Translations under genes and position numbers: made by a program | In this document: piece after piece, positions 18,031 to 27,071 of the stretch | How positions within the stretch are numbered: the first letter of the stretch is position 1 | Layout of the letters: each line of letters opens with the position of its first letter | The notes under the pieces: model-generated | What the model saw: only the letters and a program-made list of their open reading frames with translations | What the model was told of the DNA's origin: nothing | Database searches by the model: none | From: Bryobacterales bacterium | Lineage (GTDB): Bacteria > Acidobacteriota > Terriglobia > Bryobacterales > UBA6623 | Direction: 5' to 3' | Assembly: GCA_026713545.1 (NCBI GenBank) | Contig: JAPOOG010000164.1 | Location: forward strand, 1-55,522 | Length of the DNA stretch: 55,522 nucleotides

Positions 18031-18128
18031 CCGTAATGGGGAAGCAGGGTGAACCTGTGACGACAAGCACTGACGATCTGTCGCGCGCCGGTCAAGTTGA
18101 AAGCGCGAGAACCAGTCGAGTGCTGTTA

Positions 18129-18444
18129 GCCTGCATGTCTCACCATGTGGCAAGGCGAAGTGCGTGAGAGGACCGCCAGGACCAGGCGCGAGGCGCTTGA
18201 CGCGCACAGGTGTAGCGGCCTTATCGCCTCCTTCGGCCCTCTGGTCACGAAACATGAATCACGGTCTTACGGTTCACCGGCTGTCAGACATTTCTTCTGG
18301 AGCAAACCAGGCCCCTGCCAATGGTTTTCACGAATCACGAGACACGAATCACGGCCTTTCCCCATCGGACACGGCAAGCCAGCGCAACGAAGTCATGGCC
18401 GTGGTATCGCGTACTTCGGCCGTCAGGCGGCGACAAATGCAGGT
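18129..18444 (+). repeat. Dispersed inverted-repeat element, long form, copy C (316 bp)
   Basis: The left end is TA plus GCCTGCATGTCTCACCAT. The body is the conserved one with several substitutions. The internal stem-loop lies at 18271-18309, with period-7 units on both sides (CACGAAT, CACGAGA, CACGAAT). The right end is GGCGGCGACAAATGCAGGT, flanked by CA. The minus-strand stop of the DUF1501 gene (TGA, 18444-18446) is formed by the two flank bases plus the last element base. Confidence 0.88.
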
Positions 18445-19919
18445 CAGGCCAGCGCCTTCTTGACGACGTTGCCCCGCACTCCCGTGAGTCGCTGGTCGAG
18501 GCCTTGATAGAGGTAGGTGAGCTTCGTGTGATCGAGACCCATCAGATGAAGAATCGTCGCATGCAAATCGGAAACGTGGCAAGGCTCTTCTTCGGCTTTG
18601 AAGCCGAGTTCATCCGTAGTGCCGATCGCTTGACCGCCTTTCACGCCGGCGCCCGACAACCACATGGTGAAGCCCTGCCAGTCATGATCGCGGCCGGGCT
18701 TGTCGACACCCTCGCTGGTCGGGGTGCGCCCGAATTCCCCGCCCCAGATGAGGAGCGTTTCGTCCCACAGGCCGGTGCGCTTCAAATCGCTCATCAGCGC
18801 GGCGATCGGCTTGTCGGTCTCGCCGGCGTGCAGCTTGTGGTTCGTGATGCAATCGTTGTGACCGTCCCAGGTGTCTTCGATATGACCGCCGCCGGAATAA
18901 AGCTGAACGAAGCGCACTCCGCGTTCGAGCAGCCGGCGCGTAATCAGGCACTTCCTTCCGAAATCAGCCGTAAGGTCGTCATCGAGCCCATACAGGTCCC
19001 GCGTCTGAGGAGACTCCTGGTCGAGGTCCACCGCCTCGACCGCGGCCGTCTGCATGCGATAGGCCAGTTCGTATGACTCGATCCTCGCGGCCAGCTCCGA
19101 TTCCCCCGGGTGTTCCTGCAGGTGCTGCCGGTTCAAGTCGCCGAGCACGTCGAGGGCTGCGCGCTGGGTTCTTTCGCTGACCCCCTCCGGCGTTTTCAAG
19201 TTCAGCAGCGGCGCGCCCTTGCTGCGGAACAGCGTGCCCTGAAAGGCCGCCGGCATGAAACCGGCCGTCCAGTTGGACGCTCCGCTGATCGGGCCGCCTC
19301 GCGGGTCGGTCATGACGACAAAGCTCGGCAAGCTTTCGTTCTCGGTGCCCAGCCCATAGCTCAGCCATGACCCCAGCGAAGGTTTCCCGATCGTCACGCT
19401 GCCGGTGTTCATCTGCAAGCACCCCGACGCATGGGCGGCCGTGTCGGTGTGGCATGAGCGGATCACGCAAAGGTCGTCGGCAAACTTGGCCGTGTGAGGG
19501 AACAAGTCAGTGATCCAAAGTCCGCTCTGGCCGTGCTGCCGGAATGCAAACGGCGTCTGCATCAAGTTCCCGATCGGACGATTGTTCGAGCCGACAACGG
19601 CATCGCCCTTGTACGGCGTGTTGTTGAACCTGGTCAGAGCCGGTTTGTAGTCAAAGGTATCGACCTGGCTCGGCGCGCCGTTCATGAAGAGAAAGACCGC
19701 GTGCTTGGCCTTGGCCTCGAAGTGGGCCGGTTTCTCTCTGAGGATTCCGCCGGTCGCTGCATCGTTAGCCGCGCCGTAGGCGGGCCGTGCGAAGAAGCCG
19801 TCGCGCGAAAGGACATCGAGCAGCGCCAACGCCGGAAAGCCGGCGCCCATGCGCTGCAACATCTGCCTTCGATTCGGCGGACTGTTGACGCGGAATCGCT
19901 GTTTGTCGGACACGTCCAT
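18444..19919 (-). CDS. DUF1501 domain-containing exported protein
   Basis: A 491-residue protein of the DUF1501 family, a sulfatase/alkaline-phosphatase-like fold found in great numbers in Planctomycetes and some Acidobacteriota. Seen are a TAT-type N-terminus (NRRQMLQRMGAG), AKHAVFLFMNGAPSQVDTFDYKP near residue 75, VIRSCHTDTAAHASGC near 155, LIWGGEFGRTPTSEG near 395 and RDHDWQGFTMWLSGAGVKGG near 410-430. The role in the cell is unproven; these genes normally sit beside a cytochrome/DUF1549/DUF1553 partner and may act in polysaccharide breakdown. Here that partner is 3.6 kb away. The stop codon is created at the junction with repeat copy C. Confidence 0.9.
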   Translation of the reverse strand: MDVSDKQRFRVNSPPNRRQMLQRMGAGFPALALLDVLSRDGFFARPAYGAANDAATGGILREKPAHFEAKAKHAVFLFMNGAPSQVDTFDYKPALTRFNNTPYKGDAVVGSNNRPIGNLMQTPFAFRQHGQSGLWITDLFPHTAKFADDLCVIRSCHTDTAAHASGCLQMNTGSVTIGKPSLGSWLSYGLGTENESLPSFVVMTDPRGGPISGASNWTAGFMPAAFQGTLFRSKGAPLLNLKTPEGVSERTQRAALDVLGDLNRQHLQEHPGESELAARIESYELAYRMQTAAVEAVDLDQESPQTRDLYGLDDDLTADFGRKCLITRRLLERGVRFVQLYSGGGHIEDTWDGHNDCITNHKLHAGETDKPIAALMSDLKRTGLWDETLLIWGGEFGRTPTSEGVDKPGRDHDWQGFTMWLSGAGVKGGQAIGTTDELGFKAEEEPCHVSDLHATILHLMGLDHTKLTYLYQGLDQRLTGVRGNVVKKALA

Positions 19920-19925
19920 GGCTGT

Positions 19926-20087
19926 TCACCTCATGACCACGCCACAGCCCGTCTTGCTTGGCAGTTCCTTGACGGTCTTCGGGAATCGCGCGGCCGCGTT
20001 GGTCATCTCAAGCGACTCGTCAACAAGATTATATAGCTCGACGGCACTATCATTGGGAATTATATCCGGGCATCCAATGCAAACCCG
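19926..20087 (-). pseudogene. Possible remnant of a sulfatase C-terminus
   Basis: In the 310-base gap upstream of DUF1501, one minus-strand frame reads NDSAVELYNLVDESLEMTN and then continues with FPKTVKEL to a TGA just before the DUF1501 ATG. The phrase ELYNLVDESLEMTN resembles the C-terminal ELYDLxxDPxExxN motif of sulfatases. The frame is closed by a TGA at 20088-20090, so only about 53 codons remain and no start is available. This may be the decayed tail of a sulfatase gene. No gene was recognised in 20088-20229. Confidence 0.35.
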
Positions 20088-20229
20088 TCAATCCTGCCAG
20101 CCGGCCCCGTCTCATCGAGGACAGCGGCCAAGACTTCGGGAAGTACAAGATCCGGGAACTGCTGATCAGTCGGAACGAGCCAACGAGCCCCCGAGGCCGC
20201 ATGATTCGTTCGAGTCGCCCAGAGCTACC

Positions 20230-20565
20230 CTATCCCTTGAGCGCCAGGTAGATGAGCACCTTGACATGCGGATTCTTACCGCTGAGCCTGGCGTCGAGCC
20301 TCAACCATTGGCCGAAGTTCCGCAACGGCATGGAAGCGAGGCCAGCCTCTTTCAGGGAAAAAGAGCCGCTTTCTTGATCGCACCAGAAGAGCCCGTCGGG
20401 CGAAATCTGCGCCGTCATCGTGAGTCCGGCTCCCGGTGATATTTCGAGAATCCGAACGAACCAGCGGGCTTCGAGCGCCCAGCCCGCCTCGTAGGGTTCC
20501 GTCACGAAATCAGAAGTGAATGTGGAGTTCTTCTCGAGAACAGCCGTGAACGATCTTCTCAGCAC
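20230..20565 (-). CDS. Hypothetical protein in transporter operon
   Basis: A 111-residue soluble protein, no signal peptide, not recognised. Predicted mostly beta: phrases such as LRRSFTAVLEKNSTFTSDFVTEPYE, ARWFVRILEISPG and HVKVLIYLALKG suggest a small beta-sandwich or carbohydrate-module-like domain. It starts 11 bases after the end of the 20577-21506 gene and is therefore probably the third gene of one operon with that gene and a sodium/solute symporter. Codon use is like that of its neighbours, supporting a real gene. Function unknown. Confidence 0.6.
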   Translation of the reverse strand: MLRRSFTAVLEKNSTFTSDFVTEPYEAGWALEARWFVRILEISPGAGLTMTAQISPDGLFWCDQESGSFSLKEAGLASMPLRNFGQWLRLDARLSGKNPHVKVLIYLALKG

Positions 20566-20576
20566 TTTCGCTTTCC

Positions 20577-21506
20577 CTACCAGTCCACCGAAACGAGGAC
20601 CGAATCAAGATACAGGAAGTTACGTACGTTGGTGTGGGTTCGCACATCCAAAAGAAAGTTCAGCAGATTAGGGAGGCCGTGATAGTGTCCGTCGTACACC
20701 GGGACTTCGATACTGCTGAGATCCATCACGTTATCGTTACATTGCAGCTCGACCATACGGCGTCTGCTGGTGTCCATGATCCATTTCAGGTAGTGCCAGT
20801 TGACTTTGGAAGCTGTCTCGTTGAAGCAGAGAGGCTGGTTCCCGCCTGGAATCTCCTCCCAGTCGTCCGGGTTCACCGTATGGAAATCCTGATTCGGAGG
20901 GACAACCCCCTGACGCTCCATTCTGGTGGTCGGTTGCACTGATGTCTTGTGCATCCACTTCTGGACCAGGTTTCCGTCAACATCGGTATTGAGATAACGA
21001 ACAAGCCCCATGTAGCGCTTCCCGTTCTCTCCATCACAGATGTCGTTGCTGAATGAGAAATCTCCGAACTGTCTTTCCGATGGCGCCTTGTTGCCGTCCC
21101 AGCCGCTGAGCGACGCCCGATCAAAGGTTTGCTCGGCCTTGAACGTGAACCAGGTCTCGAACTGAACCAGGCCGCGCCGCATATAGGTGAGTCGTTTGAT
21201 GGCGATCGCCGCGTGGTTCGGAACAGCCCGCGTGGCCAGCTTCAGAGAATAGGTGCCTTCGATGGACCCGTGTGTTCCGATATCGAAGAAGGTGCAACTG
21301 CTGAGTTGAGGGGGACGGAAATCCCTGGCAATCCCTCGAATGTCGTCAAGGTTGCCTGCGTGATTTCCGACGAGTTCGCACCAACCGTTGACTCCCTCGT
21401 CGAAATCGTCGTAGAAGAGAATGCGGGACAAGGGATTGTACTTGCTCAAGCGAGTGTCCGCCCGCAGGATCGAGTCTCGCATCGAGGCAACTGCTGACAT
21501 GTCCAT
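20577..21506 (-). CDS. Hypothetical protein, DUF6772-like
   Basis: A 309-residue protein without signal peptide. The stretch NPLSRILFYDDFDEGVNGWCEL near residue 25 is a typical opening of a concanavalin/laminin-like beta-sandwich, and later stretches (GTYSLKLATRAV, LVQFETWFTFKAEQ, NFLYLDSVLVSVDW) fit alternating strands. From memory it resembles proteins labelled DUF6772, but I cannot verify this. Such folds often bind carbohydrates. The ATG at 21506 has GGAGAG five bases before it and lies 25 bases after the symporter stop, so the genes form an operon. A role with the transported solute is an inference. Confidence 0.65.
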   Translation of the reverse strand: MDMSAVASMRDSILRADTRLSKYNPLSRILFYDDFDEGVNGWCELVGNHAGNLDDIRGIARDFRPPQLSSCTFFDIGTHGSIEGTYSLKLATRAVPNHAAIAIKRLTYMRRGLVQFETWFTFKAEQTFDRASLSGWDGNKAPSERQFGDFSFSNDICDGENGKRYMGLVRYLNTDVDGNLVQKWMHKTSVQPTTRMERQGVVPPNQDFHTVNPDDWEEIPGGNQPLCFNETASKVNWHYLKWIMDTSRRRMVELQCNDNVMDLSSIEVPVYDGHYHGLPNLLNFLLDVRTHTNVRNFLYLDSVLVSVDW

Positions 21507-21531
21507 ATCTCTCCGATGACTTTCCGCTCGA

Positions 21532-22992
21532 TCAACGCCTCCGCCGCCAAGTGAGGCCATCGAGATGCGCGTCTGTCGGGCGTTCGGTCACATAACTATA
21601 GCCGAGGCCGGCGGCGAACGAGATGACGGTTGCGAAAGCGCTGTACCAAAGCCACGAGACATCGGTCAGTGCGGACAGCGCAGCCGTGGCCGCAAACGAC
21701 GCGACCATGCTCAGGAAAGCCCCGTTGCCGTTCACTCGGGGAAAGATCAAGCCGAGCAGAAACACTCCGACCAGGCTGCCCCCGAAGAAGTTTCGGATCT
21801 TGCCCTGCGCGACGAGAATGGTGCCGAAGGACTCGGCGTATACCGAAAGACCCGTCGCGGCGCAGCCGAACACAACGGTGGCCAAGCGGGCAAGGTTCAC
21901 GGTCCCCTTGCCTCGTGCCAGAGGCTCGTAAAAATCGCGTACGGTGACCGTCGCCAGCGCGTTGAGGATCGAGCTGACCGTTGACATCGATGCAGCAAAT
22001 ACCCCGGCGATCAACAAGCCGCGAACTCCGGTGGGAAGGAATTCAACGATGAATCTCGGAAAGATGCGGTCCGAGTTCATTTCTGCCCCTCCCAGTTCGG
22101 GATGCTGAAGATGAAAGACATAGAGCGCCGTTCCGATGAAGAAGACCATGACACCGTACAACGAGGTGAACACCATGGTGGAAACCAGCGCCCGTCGGCT
22201 GTTGCGCACAGATGAGGTGGTCAAGAAGCGCTGCAGCTCGGCTTGATCCACCGCGTACTGGCTTAGAAGGAAGAATGTCCCACCGATCAACCCGCCCCAC
22301 ACGGTGAACTCCGTGTCGAAGCTCGTGGACCAGTCCAGGAAACGAAACTTCCCCTCGGAACTTCCCACGGATACGATCTCACTGAATCCACCTTCGACGC
22401 GGCCGACGATTGCGGAGTACGCGACCACCAGCCCGCCGAGCAGCACACCGAACTGGATGGCGTCGGTCCAGATCACGGCCCGCATCCCGCCGTGGGTCGT
22501 ATACACCGTAGTCAGGACTCCGATTCCGAGGCAGATCCATCCGAACGGTAAGCCGGTCATCTCCGCCACCACCAACGCCGGGGCGTAGATCGCTACAGCG
22601 GTGTAGAAACACTTCAGAACGATGAAGATCACCGCGGCGAGCAGTCGCGTCTTGAGGTCGAAACGCTTTTCCAGGTACTCATACGCGGTGAAGACTTCGA
22701 GCTTGTAGAAGAACGGAATGAACAGGACACAGGTGATGAGGATTGCGATCGGCCATGCGAAGCGCGCCTGCAGATAGGTCCAATCAGACGCAAACGCCTG
22801 CCCCGGAGCTCCGAGGTACCCGATGGCGCTCACCATCGTCGCGATTCCGGAGCAGGCCGCGGCCCACCATGGGATCGTCCGGCTGCCGAGAAAGAATTCT
22901 TTCAGGGACTTCTGTCCAGAGCCGTAACGCCCTCCTATCCAGACCACCAGGAACAGGTAAACGCCCAGGACGGTGTAGTCGATCGGGGTCAT
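21532..22992 (-). CDS. Sodium:solute symporter (SSS family)
   Basis: A 486-residue inner-membrane transporter of the SSS family (LeuT fold), with about 13 membrane helices. Conserved features are DYTVLGVYLFLVVWIGGRYG at the start, KEFFLGSRTIPWWAAACSGIATMVSAIGYLG near residues 35-60, THGGMRAVIWTDAIQFGVLLGG near 165-185, the sodium-site-like SQYAVDQAELQRFLTT near 250, and FAASMSTVSSILNALATVTVRDFY near 330-355. The substrate is probably a sugar, acid or amino-acid-like solute and cannot be read from sequence. Start at MTPIDY (22992) is inferred; an upstream in-frame ATG at 23046 is possible. First gene of a three-gene operon. Confidence 0.9.
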   Translation of the reverse strand: MTPIDYTVLGVYLFLVVWIGGRYGSGQKSLKEFFLGSRTIPWWAAACSGIATMVSAIGYLGAPGQAFASDWTYLQARFAWPIAILITCVLFIPFFYKLEVFTAYEYLEKRFDLKTRLLAAVIFIVLKCFYTAVAIYAPALVVAEMTGLPFGWICLGIGVLTTVYTTHGGMRAVIWTDAIQFGVLLGGLVVAYSAIVGRVEGGFSEIVSVGSSEGKFRFLDWSTSFDTEFTVWGGLIGGTFFLLSQYAVDQAELQRFLTTSSVRNSRRALVSTMVFTSLYGVMVFFIGTALYVFHLQHPELGGAEMNSDRIFPRFIVEFLPTGVRGLLIAGVFAASMSTVSSILNALATVTVRDFYEPLARGKGTVNLARLATVVFGCAATGLSVYAESFGTILVAQGKIRNFFGGSLVGVFLLGLIFPRVNGNGAFLSMVASFAATAALSALTDVSWLWYSAFATVISFAAGLGYSYVTERPTDAHLDGLTWRRRR

Positions 22993-23122
22993 GGACTGGC
23001 GGCCGGAACTCTGTACGCGAGGCCGTTCGAGAGATGCAAATACCACGCGCGACTGACACGTTCGAGGATCTTGAAGGATTGAATGTTCTGCCTGATCATG
23101 GACAGTCAGTCCGAAGGCGCCA

Positions 23123-23430
23123 GCCTGTATTTTTCACCACGCGGCGAGGTGAAGTGCGTGAGAGGGCCGTCAGGACGAGGCGCGCGCCGCTTGGCGCGCG
23201 CAGGCGTAGGTGTAGCGGTCTTTTTGCCTCTTTTTCGCCCTCGGGTCACGAAACAAGAGCCGCGAAACACGACCTTTATGGTTCACTGGCCGCCAGGGAT
23301 TTCTTGCTGGAGCGAACCAAGCCCCCGCCAATGGTTTTCACGAACAACCAACAACGAATAACTAACCACTATTCACTAACCACGGCCTTTTATCGCGTGC
23401 TTCAACTCTCAGGTAGTGAGAAATACAGGT
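23123..23430 (+). repeat. Dispersed inverted-repeat element, long form, copy D (308 bp)
   Basis: The left end is GCCTGTATTTTTCACCAC and the right end is GTAGTGAGAAATACAGGT. These match each other better than the family consensus: both ends carry the change TGTATT/AATACA. Both flanks are CA. The internal stem-loop is at 23279-23319. Period-7 units of the CACTAAC type follow (CACTATT, CACTAAC). It fills most of the 500-base gap between the symporter and the DUF1549/DUF1553 gene; the remaining bases hold nothing recognised. Confidence 0.88.
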
Positions 23431-23496
23431 CAGCCTTCAGCCAAGGAGAGTCTCAGGATCACTCCGCTCCTCCGCAGTCGCGTGCAGGGGGTTCGC

Positions 23497-26058
23497 CTAG
23501 TCGGGGTATACGAACTCGTTAAGGTTCAAAATCACGCGACAGACTTGCCGTAAGGCTTGATGACTTGCCTCTTTTTTCGTGTGTTGCCGAGCTGAATCGG
23601 TCAAGAGCCGCTTTGCTTCGGCGTAAAAAAACGATGTCAACTTGCGCAATTCGCCTTGGGTTGGTGTTCTCGCCAGGGCCAGACGATAGACGAGCTTGAT
23701 CTGCTCATCGCGGTCCTCGCCCGCCTCTGCGCGAAGGCGCCGCGCCAGATGACCTGCCTGCCGATTGACAAAATCCCCGTTGAGGAGAGTCAATGCCTGA
23801 GGCGCCACGCTGGTGTTCACGCGCGCCGCGGTCGTGCGGGTTGTATCGCAGAAGTCCAGCACTTCAAGCATCGGTACGATCATCGAACGCTTCACGAACG
23901 CGTAGATCGTTCTCCGCGACGCTGCGTCTTCAACAAACGGCCTCCAGATCTTGTCCGGATCGCTATGGCCTTCAAGCGCGGCTGCGGGCACGTACGGATA
24001 CGTGCTTGGACCATACATCTTGCGGTTCAGCCTTCCGCTGACCGCAAGCATCGAATCTCGAATCGCCTCGACCTCCAATCGCTCGTAGGGAAAGCGCCAG
24101 AGGAGTCGGTTTTCGGGATCTTTCTCGCCGTAGTCCTCGCGCCAATCCTTGCTCATCGCGTAAACGCTGCTCGTCATGATCAGGCGGTGCAGCTTTTTTG
24201 ACGACCAGCCGTTGTCGATGAACCAGTTCGCGAGCCAGTCCAGCAATGCAGGATGCGTCGGAGGATCACCGTTGACACCGAAGTCACTTGGCGTTCTGAC
24301 AATTCCCTGTCCGAAGTGGAACTGCCAGATGCGGTTGACGATCACGCGCGCGGTGAGAGGATTCTCGGGACTGGCGATCCAGCGCGCCAACGCCAGCCGC
24401 CGCAAACTTGTCTTCGGATTCTCGCCCTCCCATGTTGCCGGCCTCACAAGAGCCTTGTCGCCGGGGTCCAGCACCGCGGGAACACCGGCGGTTACCTCCG
24501 GACCCGGCGCTGTGGCCTTGCCGCGAATCAACAGATGAGTCGCCGCTGGTTTCTTCTTCGGTTCGTGCAGGAAGTAGCCCCGCGGCAGATCCGGCGTTTC
24601 CTCGCGAAGCTCACAGATCAGATTCTCAAGCGTCTCGATGCGCCTGCGCTTTTCACGAGGCAGGGCAGCGGCCAACTCCTCATCCAGCCGCCGTTGGTTT
24701 TCCTTGATGAGCTCCCGCTGGCGAACCGTGATCTCTTCGCGAGTCGCCAGGAAAGCGTCTCGCACTTCACGACTCAACTTACCGTCGCCATTTCTTAGAT
24801 GCTCGAGCCGGAACTGCGAACGAATCTCGGTGATCACCTTCTCGAGCGGCTCGATCTTCGCATCGCGCAGTTTCTGTCGTTCGATTTGGAGGGGCCGTCC
24901 GATCGGAAGGTCCAACTCACGGCGCCCGTTCCGAGCGCGATCCATCGGATCGAATACCGCCAGGAATCGGTAGTAGTCACGCGCGGTCAGGGGCTCGAAC
25001 TTGTGGTTGTGGCAACGAGCGCAGCCGAGGGTCAGTCCGAGAAAGACATTCGATGTCGTGCTGACCAGATCGTCGAGTTGGTCGTAGCGGTCCGTCAGCG
25101 GATCCGCCGGTTCATCGTCCCACGGGCCGAGCCGCGTGTATCCCAAAGCAATGAACGTCTCGGCGGAACGATCGGGCAACTCATCACCCGCAAGCTGTTC
25201 GAGAACGAAGCGGTCGAAGGGCTTGTCGTCGTTGAACGCCCGAATAACGTAGTCGCGGTAGCGCCAGACGTGCGGCTTGGTGGCGTCGCGCTCGTATCCA
25301 TTCGTCTCGGCATAACGTACGAGGTCAAGCCAGTGACGCGCCCAACGCTCACCGTAGCCTTTGCGGCCGAGAAGCTCATCGACGACAGCATCAAGCGCCT
25401 CCGCGGATGGATCTTCGTAGAAGACCTCTTGCTCTGCAATCGTTGGAGGCAAACCCGTCAAGTCGAGGTGCACTCGCCGCAAAAGCTGATGCGGTTCCGC
25501 TCTCGGGTTGGGCTGCCAGCCCTGTTGTTCTAACCGCGCGAATACAAAGCTGTCGATCGGATTACGAACCCGGGCCAGCAACTCATCGCTTTGTACTGGC
25601 GGCGGATCCGGTCGGCTTCGCGGCTGAAACGCCCAGTGGTCTTTGCCGTCGGACGGGCCGTGCTCGGCGTGCACCTCGCTCCCGTCGTCCGGCCATGCCG
25701 CGCCTTGATCGATCCAACGACGTAGCAGCGCAACCTGATCGACGGTCAGTCTCGGGCCCTGCGGCGGCATGACAATCTTTTCGTCAGCCCCGCTTACATA
25801 GCGAATCAGAAGACTTTCGTTGCTCTTGTGAGGAACGATCGCGGGCACGCCCGACCCGCCCCCACGCAAAGCGTCGGCCCGCCGATCCAATCGAAACTCG
25901 CCGAACTGGTTCTCGGAACCGTGGCAGACGTAGCAGTGGGTTTCGAAAATCGGCCGAATGTCGTTCTCGAAGTCAGCGGAGTCGGCTCCCCACGATCCGG
26001 CTGGAAAAATGAGTAGTGCAGCAAGGAAGAGGATTGCGATGGCAGCAAGACGCGGCAT
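23497..26058 (-). CDS. Exported c-type haem/DUF1549/DUF1553 protein (PSD1 architecture)
   Basis: An 853-residue exported protein with signal peptide (AAIAILFLAALLIFPAGSWG). Domain order: a planctomycete-type cytochrome c domain with one haem motif CYVCH near residue 42, DUF1549 (about 165-370, with YGERWARHWLDLVRYAETNGYE and LGCARCHNHKF), a charged coiled-coil linker (about 400-480), and DUF1553 (about 540-800, with NPLTARVIVNRIWQFHFG and TSSVYAMS). The CARCH in DUF1549 is a second haem-like motif. Members occur with DUF1501 proteins and may act in polysaccharide utilisation; biochemistry is unknown. The ATG at 26058 is preferred over a TTG just before it. Confidence 0.92.
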   Translation of the reverse strand: MPRLAAIAILFLAALLIFPAGSWGADSADFENDIRPIFETHCYVCHGSENQFGEFRLDRRADALRGGGSGVPAIVPHKSNESLLIRYVSGADEKIVMPPQGPRLTVDQVALLRRWIDQGAAWPDDGSEVHAEHGPSDGKDHWAFQPRSRPDPPPVQSDELLARVRNPIDSFVFARLEQQGWQPNPRAEPHQLLRRVHLDLTGLPPTIAEQEVFYEDPSAEALDAVVDELLGRKGYGERWARHWLDLVRYAETNGYERDATKPHVWRYRDYVIRAFNDDKPFDRFVLEQLAGDELPDRSAETFIALGYTRLGPWDDEPADPLTDRYDQLDDLVSTTSNVFLGLTLGCARCHNHKFEPLTARDYYRFLAVFDPMDRARNGRRELDLPIGRPLQIERQKLRDAKIEPLEKVITEIRSQFRLEHLRNGDGKLSREVRDAFLATREEITVRQRELIKENQRRLDEELAAALPREKRRRIETLENLICELREETPDLPRGYFLHEPKKKPAATHLLIRGKATAPGPEVTAGVPAVLDPGDKALVRPATWEGENPKTSLRRLALARWIASPENPLTARVIVNRIWQFHFGQGIVRTPSDFGVNGDPPTHPALLDWLANWFIDNGWSSKKLHRLIMTSSVYAMSKDWREDYGEKDPENRLLWRFPYERLEVEAIRDSMLAVSGRLNRKMYGPSTYPYVPAAALEGHSDPDKIWRPFVEDAASRRTIYAFVKRSMIVPMLEVLDFCDTTRTTAARVNTSVAPQALTLLNGDFVNRQAGHLARRLRAEAGEDRDEQIKLVYRLALARTPTQGELRKLTSFFYAEAKRLLTDSARQHTKKEASHQALRQVCRVILNLNEFVYPD

Positions 26059-26227
26059 CAAGAGCAGCTAGCGGTTCACCGGGAAGGTACAGCAAAAACC
26101 TTGGCTCTACTATACCGCAGCACTCCGAGGCCACCAAGACACGGCCTTGTGTCAATGCAAGATGCACTGAAAGCTCGGCGCTCGAGCTTGCAACCTTGGC
26201 AGCGAGCGGGCAAAGCAAGCGACAGCG

Positions 26228-26875
26228 CTAAAAACCCTGTTGTTTGAGGTCTTCGATGGTGAGATTTGAACCGGGGTCGATGGTCATGTTGCAGAGGAGT
26301 TTTTCGACGTGTTTGGCAAGCATGTCGCACTCGATGTTGACTTCGGCTCCAGGGCGTTGGGTGTGGAGGGCGGTGGCTTGGTAGGTGTGGGGAATGATGG
26401 CGACGGAGACCAGATCATCTTCTACGGAGGCGAGCGTGAGGCTGACGCCGTCGATGGCGATGCTGCCCTTGAAGACGAGATAGCGGCGCAGGGGCTTCGG
26501 GACGCGGACTTCGAGGAGCCAGTTTCCGTCCCCGGCGGGGTCGAGGCGGCTGATCTCGCCAGTGCCGTCGACGTGGCCCAGGACGAAGTGTCCGCTGAGG
26601 CGGCCGCCGGGGGCCAGGGGCCGTTCGAGGTTCACCAGCGATCCGGTTTGGAGTGAGCCAAGGTTCGTCTTGTCGAGGGTCTCGGGAGAGAGGTCGGCGG
26701 CGAAACCGGTTGCGCTGACTTCGACGGCGGTGAGACAGGCGCCGTTGACGGCGATGCTGGCGCCGATGGTGAGGTCGGAGAGGATTCGTTCGGTGCGAAT
26801 GCTCAGTCGAGCGCCGGCGGTGGCCCGGGTCAGGGATTGGACGCTGCCTGTCTGTTCGATAATTCCGGTAAACAT
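26228..26875 (-). CDS. ribE: Riboflavin synthase alpha subunit
   Basis: Converts two molecules of 6,7-dimethyl-8-ribityllumazine to riboflavin. The 215-residue protein starts with the invariant MFTGIIEQTGSV and shows the internal two-fold repeat: IGASIAVNGACLTAVEV (residues 35-52) in the first barrel and KGSIAIDGVSLTLASV (135-150) in the second, with GHFVLGHVDGTGEI between them. Length is normal. The invariant first residues fix the start at 26875, although the frame is open further upstream. Called ribE here; some genomes use ribC. No FMN riboswitch was recognised upstream. Confidence 0.95.
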   Translation of the reverse strand: MFTGIIEQTGSVQSLTRATAGARLSIRTERILSDLTIGASIAVNGACLTAVEVSATGFAADLSPETLDKTNLGSLQTGSLVNLERPLAPGGRLSGHFVLGHVDGTGEISRLDPAGDGNWLLEVRVPKPLRRYLVFKGSIAIDGVSLTLASVEDDLVSVAIIPHTYQATALHTQRPGAEVNIECDMLAKHVEKLLCNMTIDPGSNLTIEDLKQQGF

Positions 26876-27071
26876 GGTGTTGGGATTCAGGGGTTTGCGT
26901 GACGGATTGAGCAGGTCGAGGGAAAGGTCGCGCACCACAGGGTCGATCTTCTGGCTACGGGTTTGCCGCGTTCGTCAGCGGTTTCTTGCGGTGTTCCGGA
27001 TTTGTACGAGTTGCCACCCGTTCCAGCGTCTGTGCGCGGATTGTCAGCCGAGCCCTCCGCCGCTTGGCATT

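Noticed and set aside
20100..20200. Transposase-like phrase on the plus strand (EDSGQDFGKYKIRELL)
   Set aside because: The frame is short, has no start, and cannot be tied to a known insertion sequence family.
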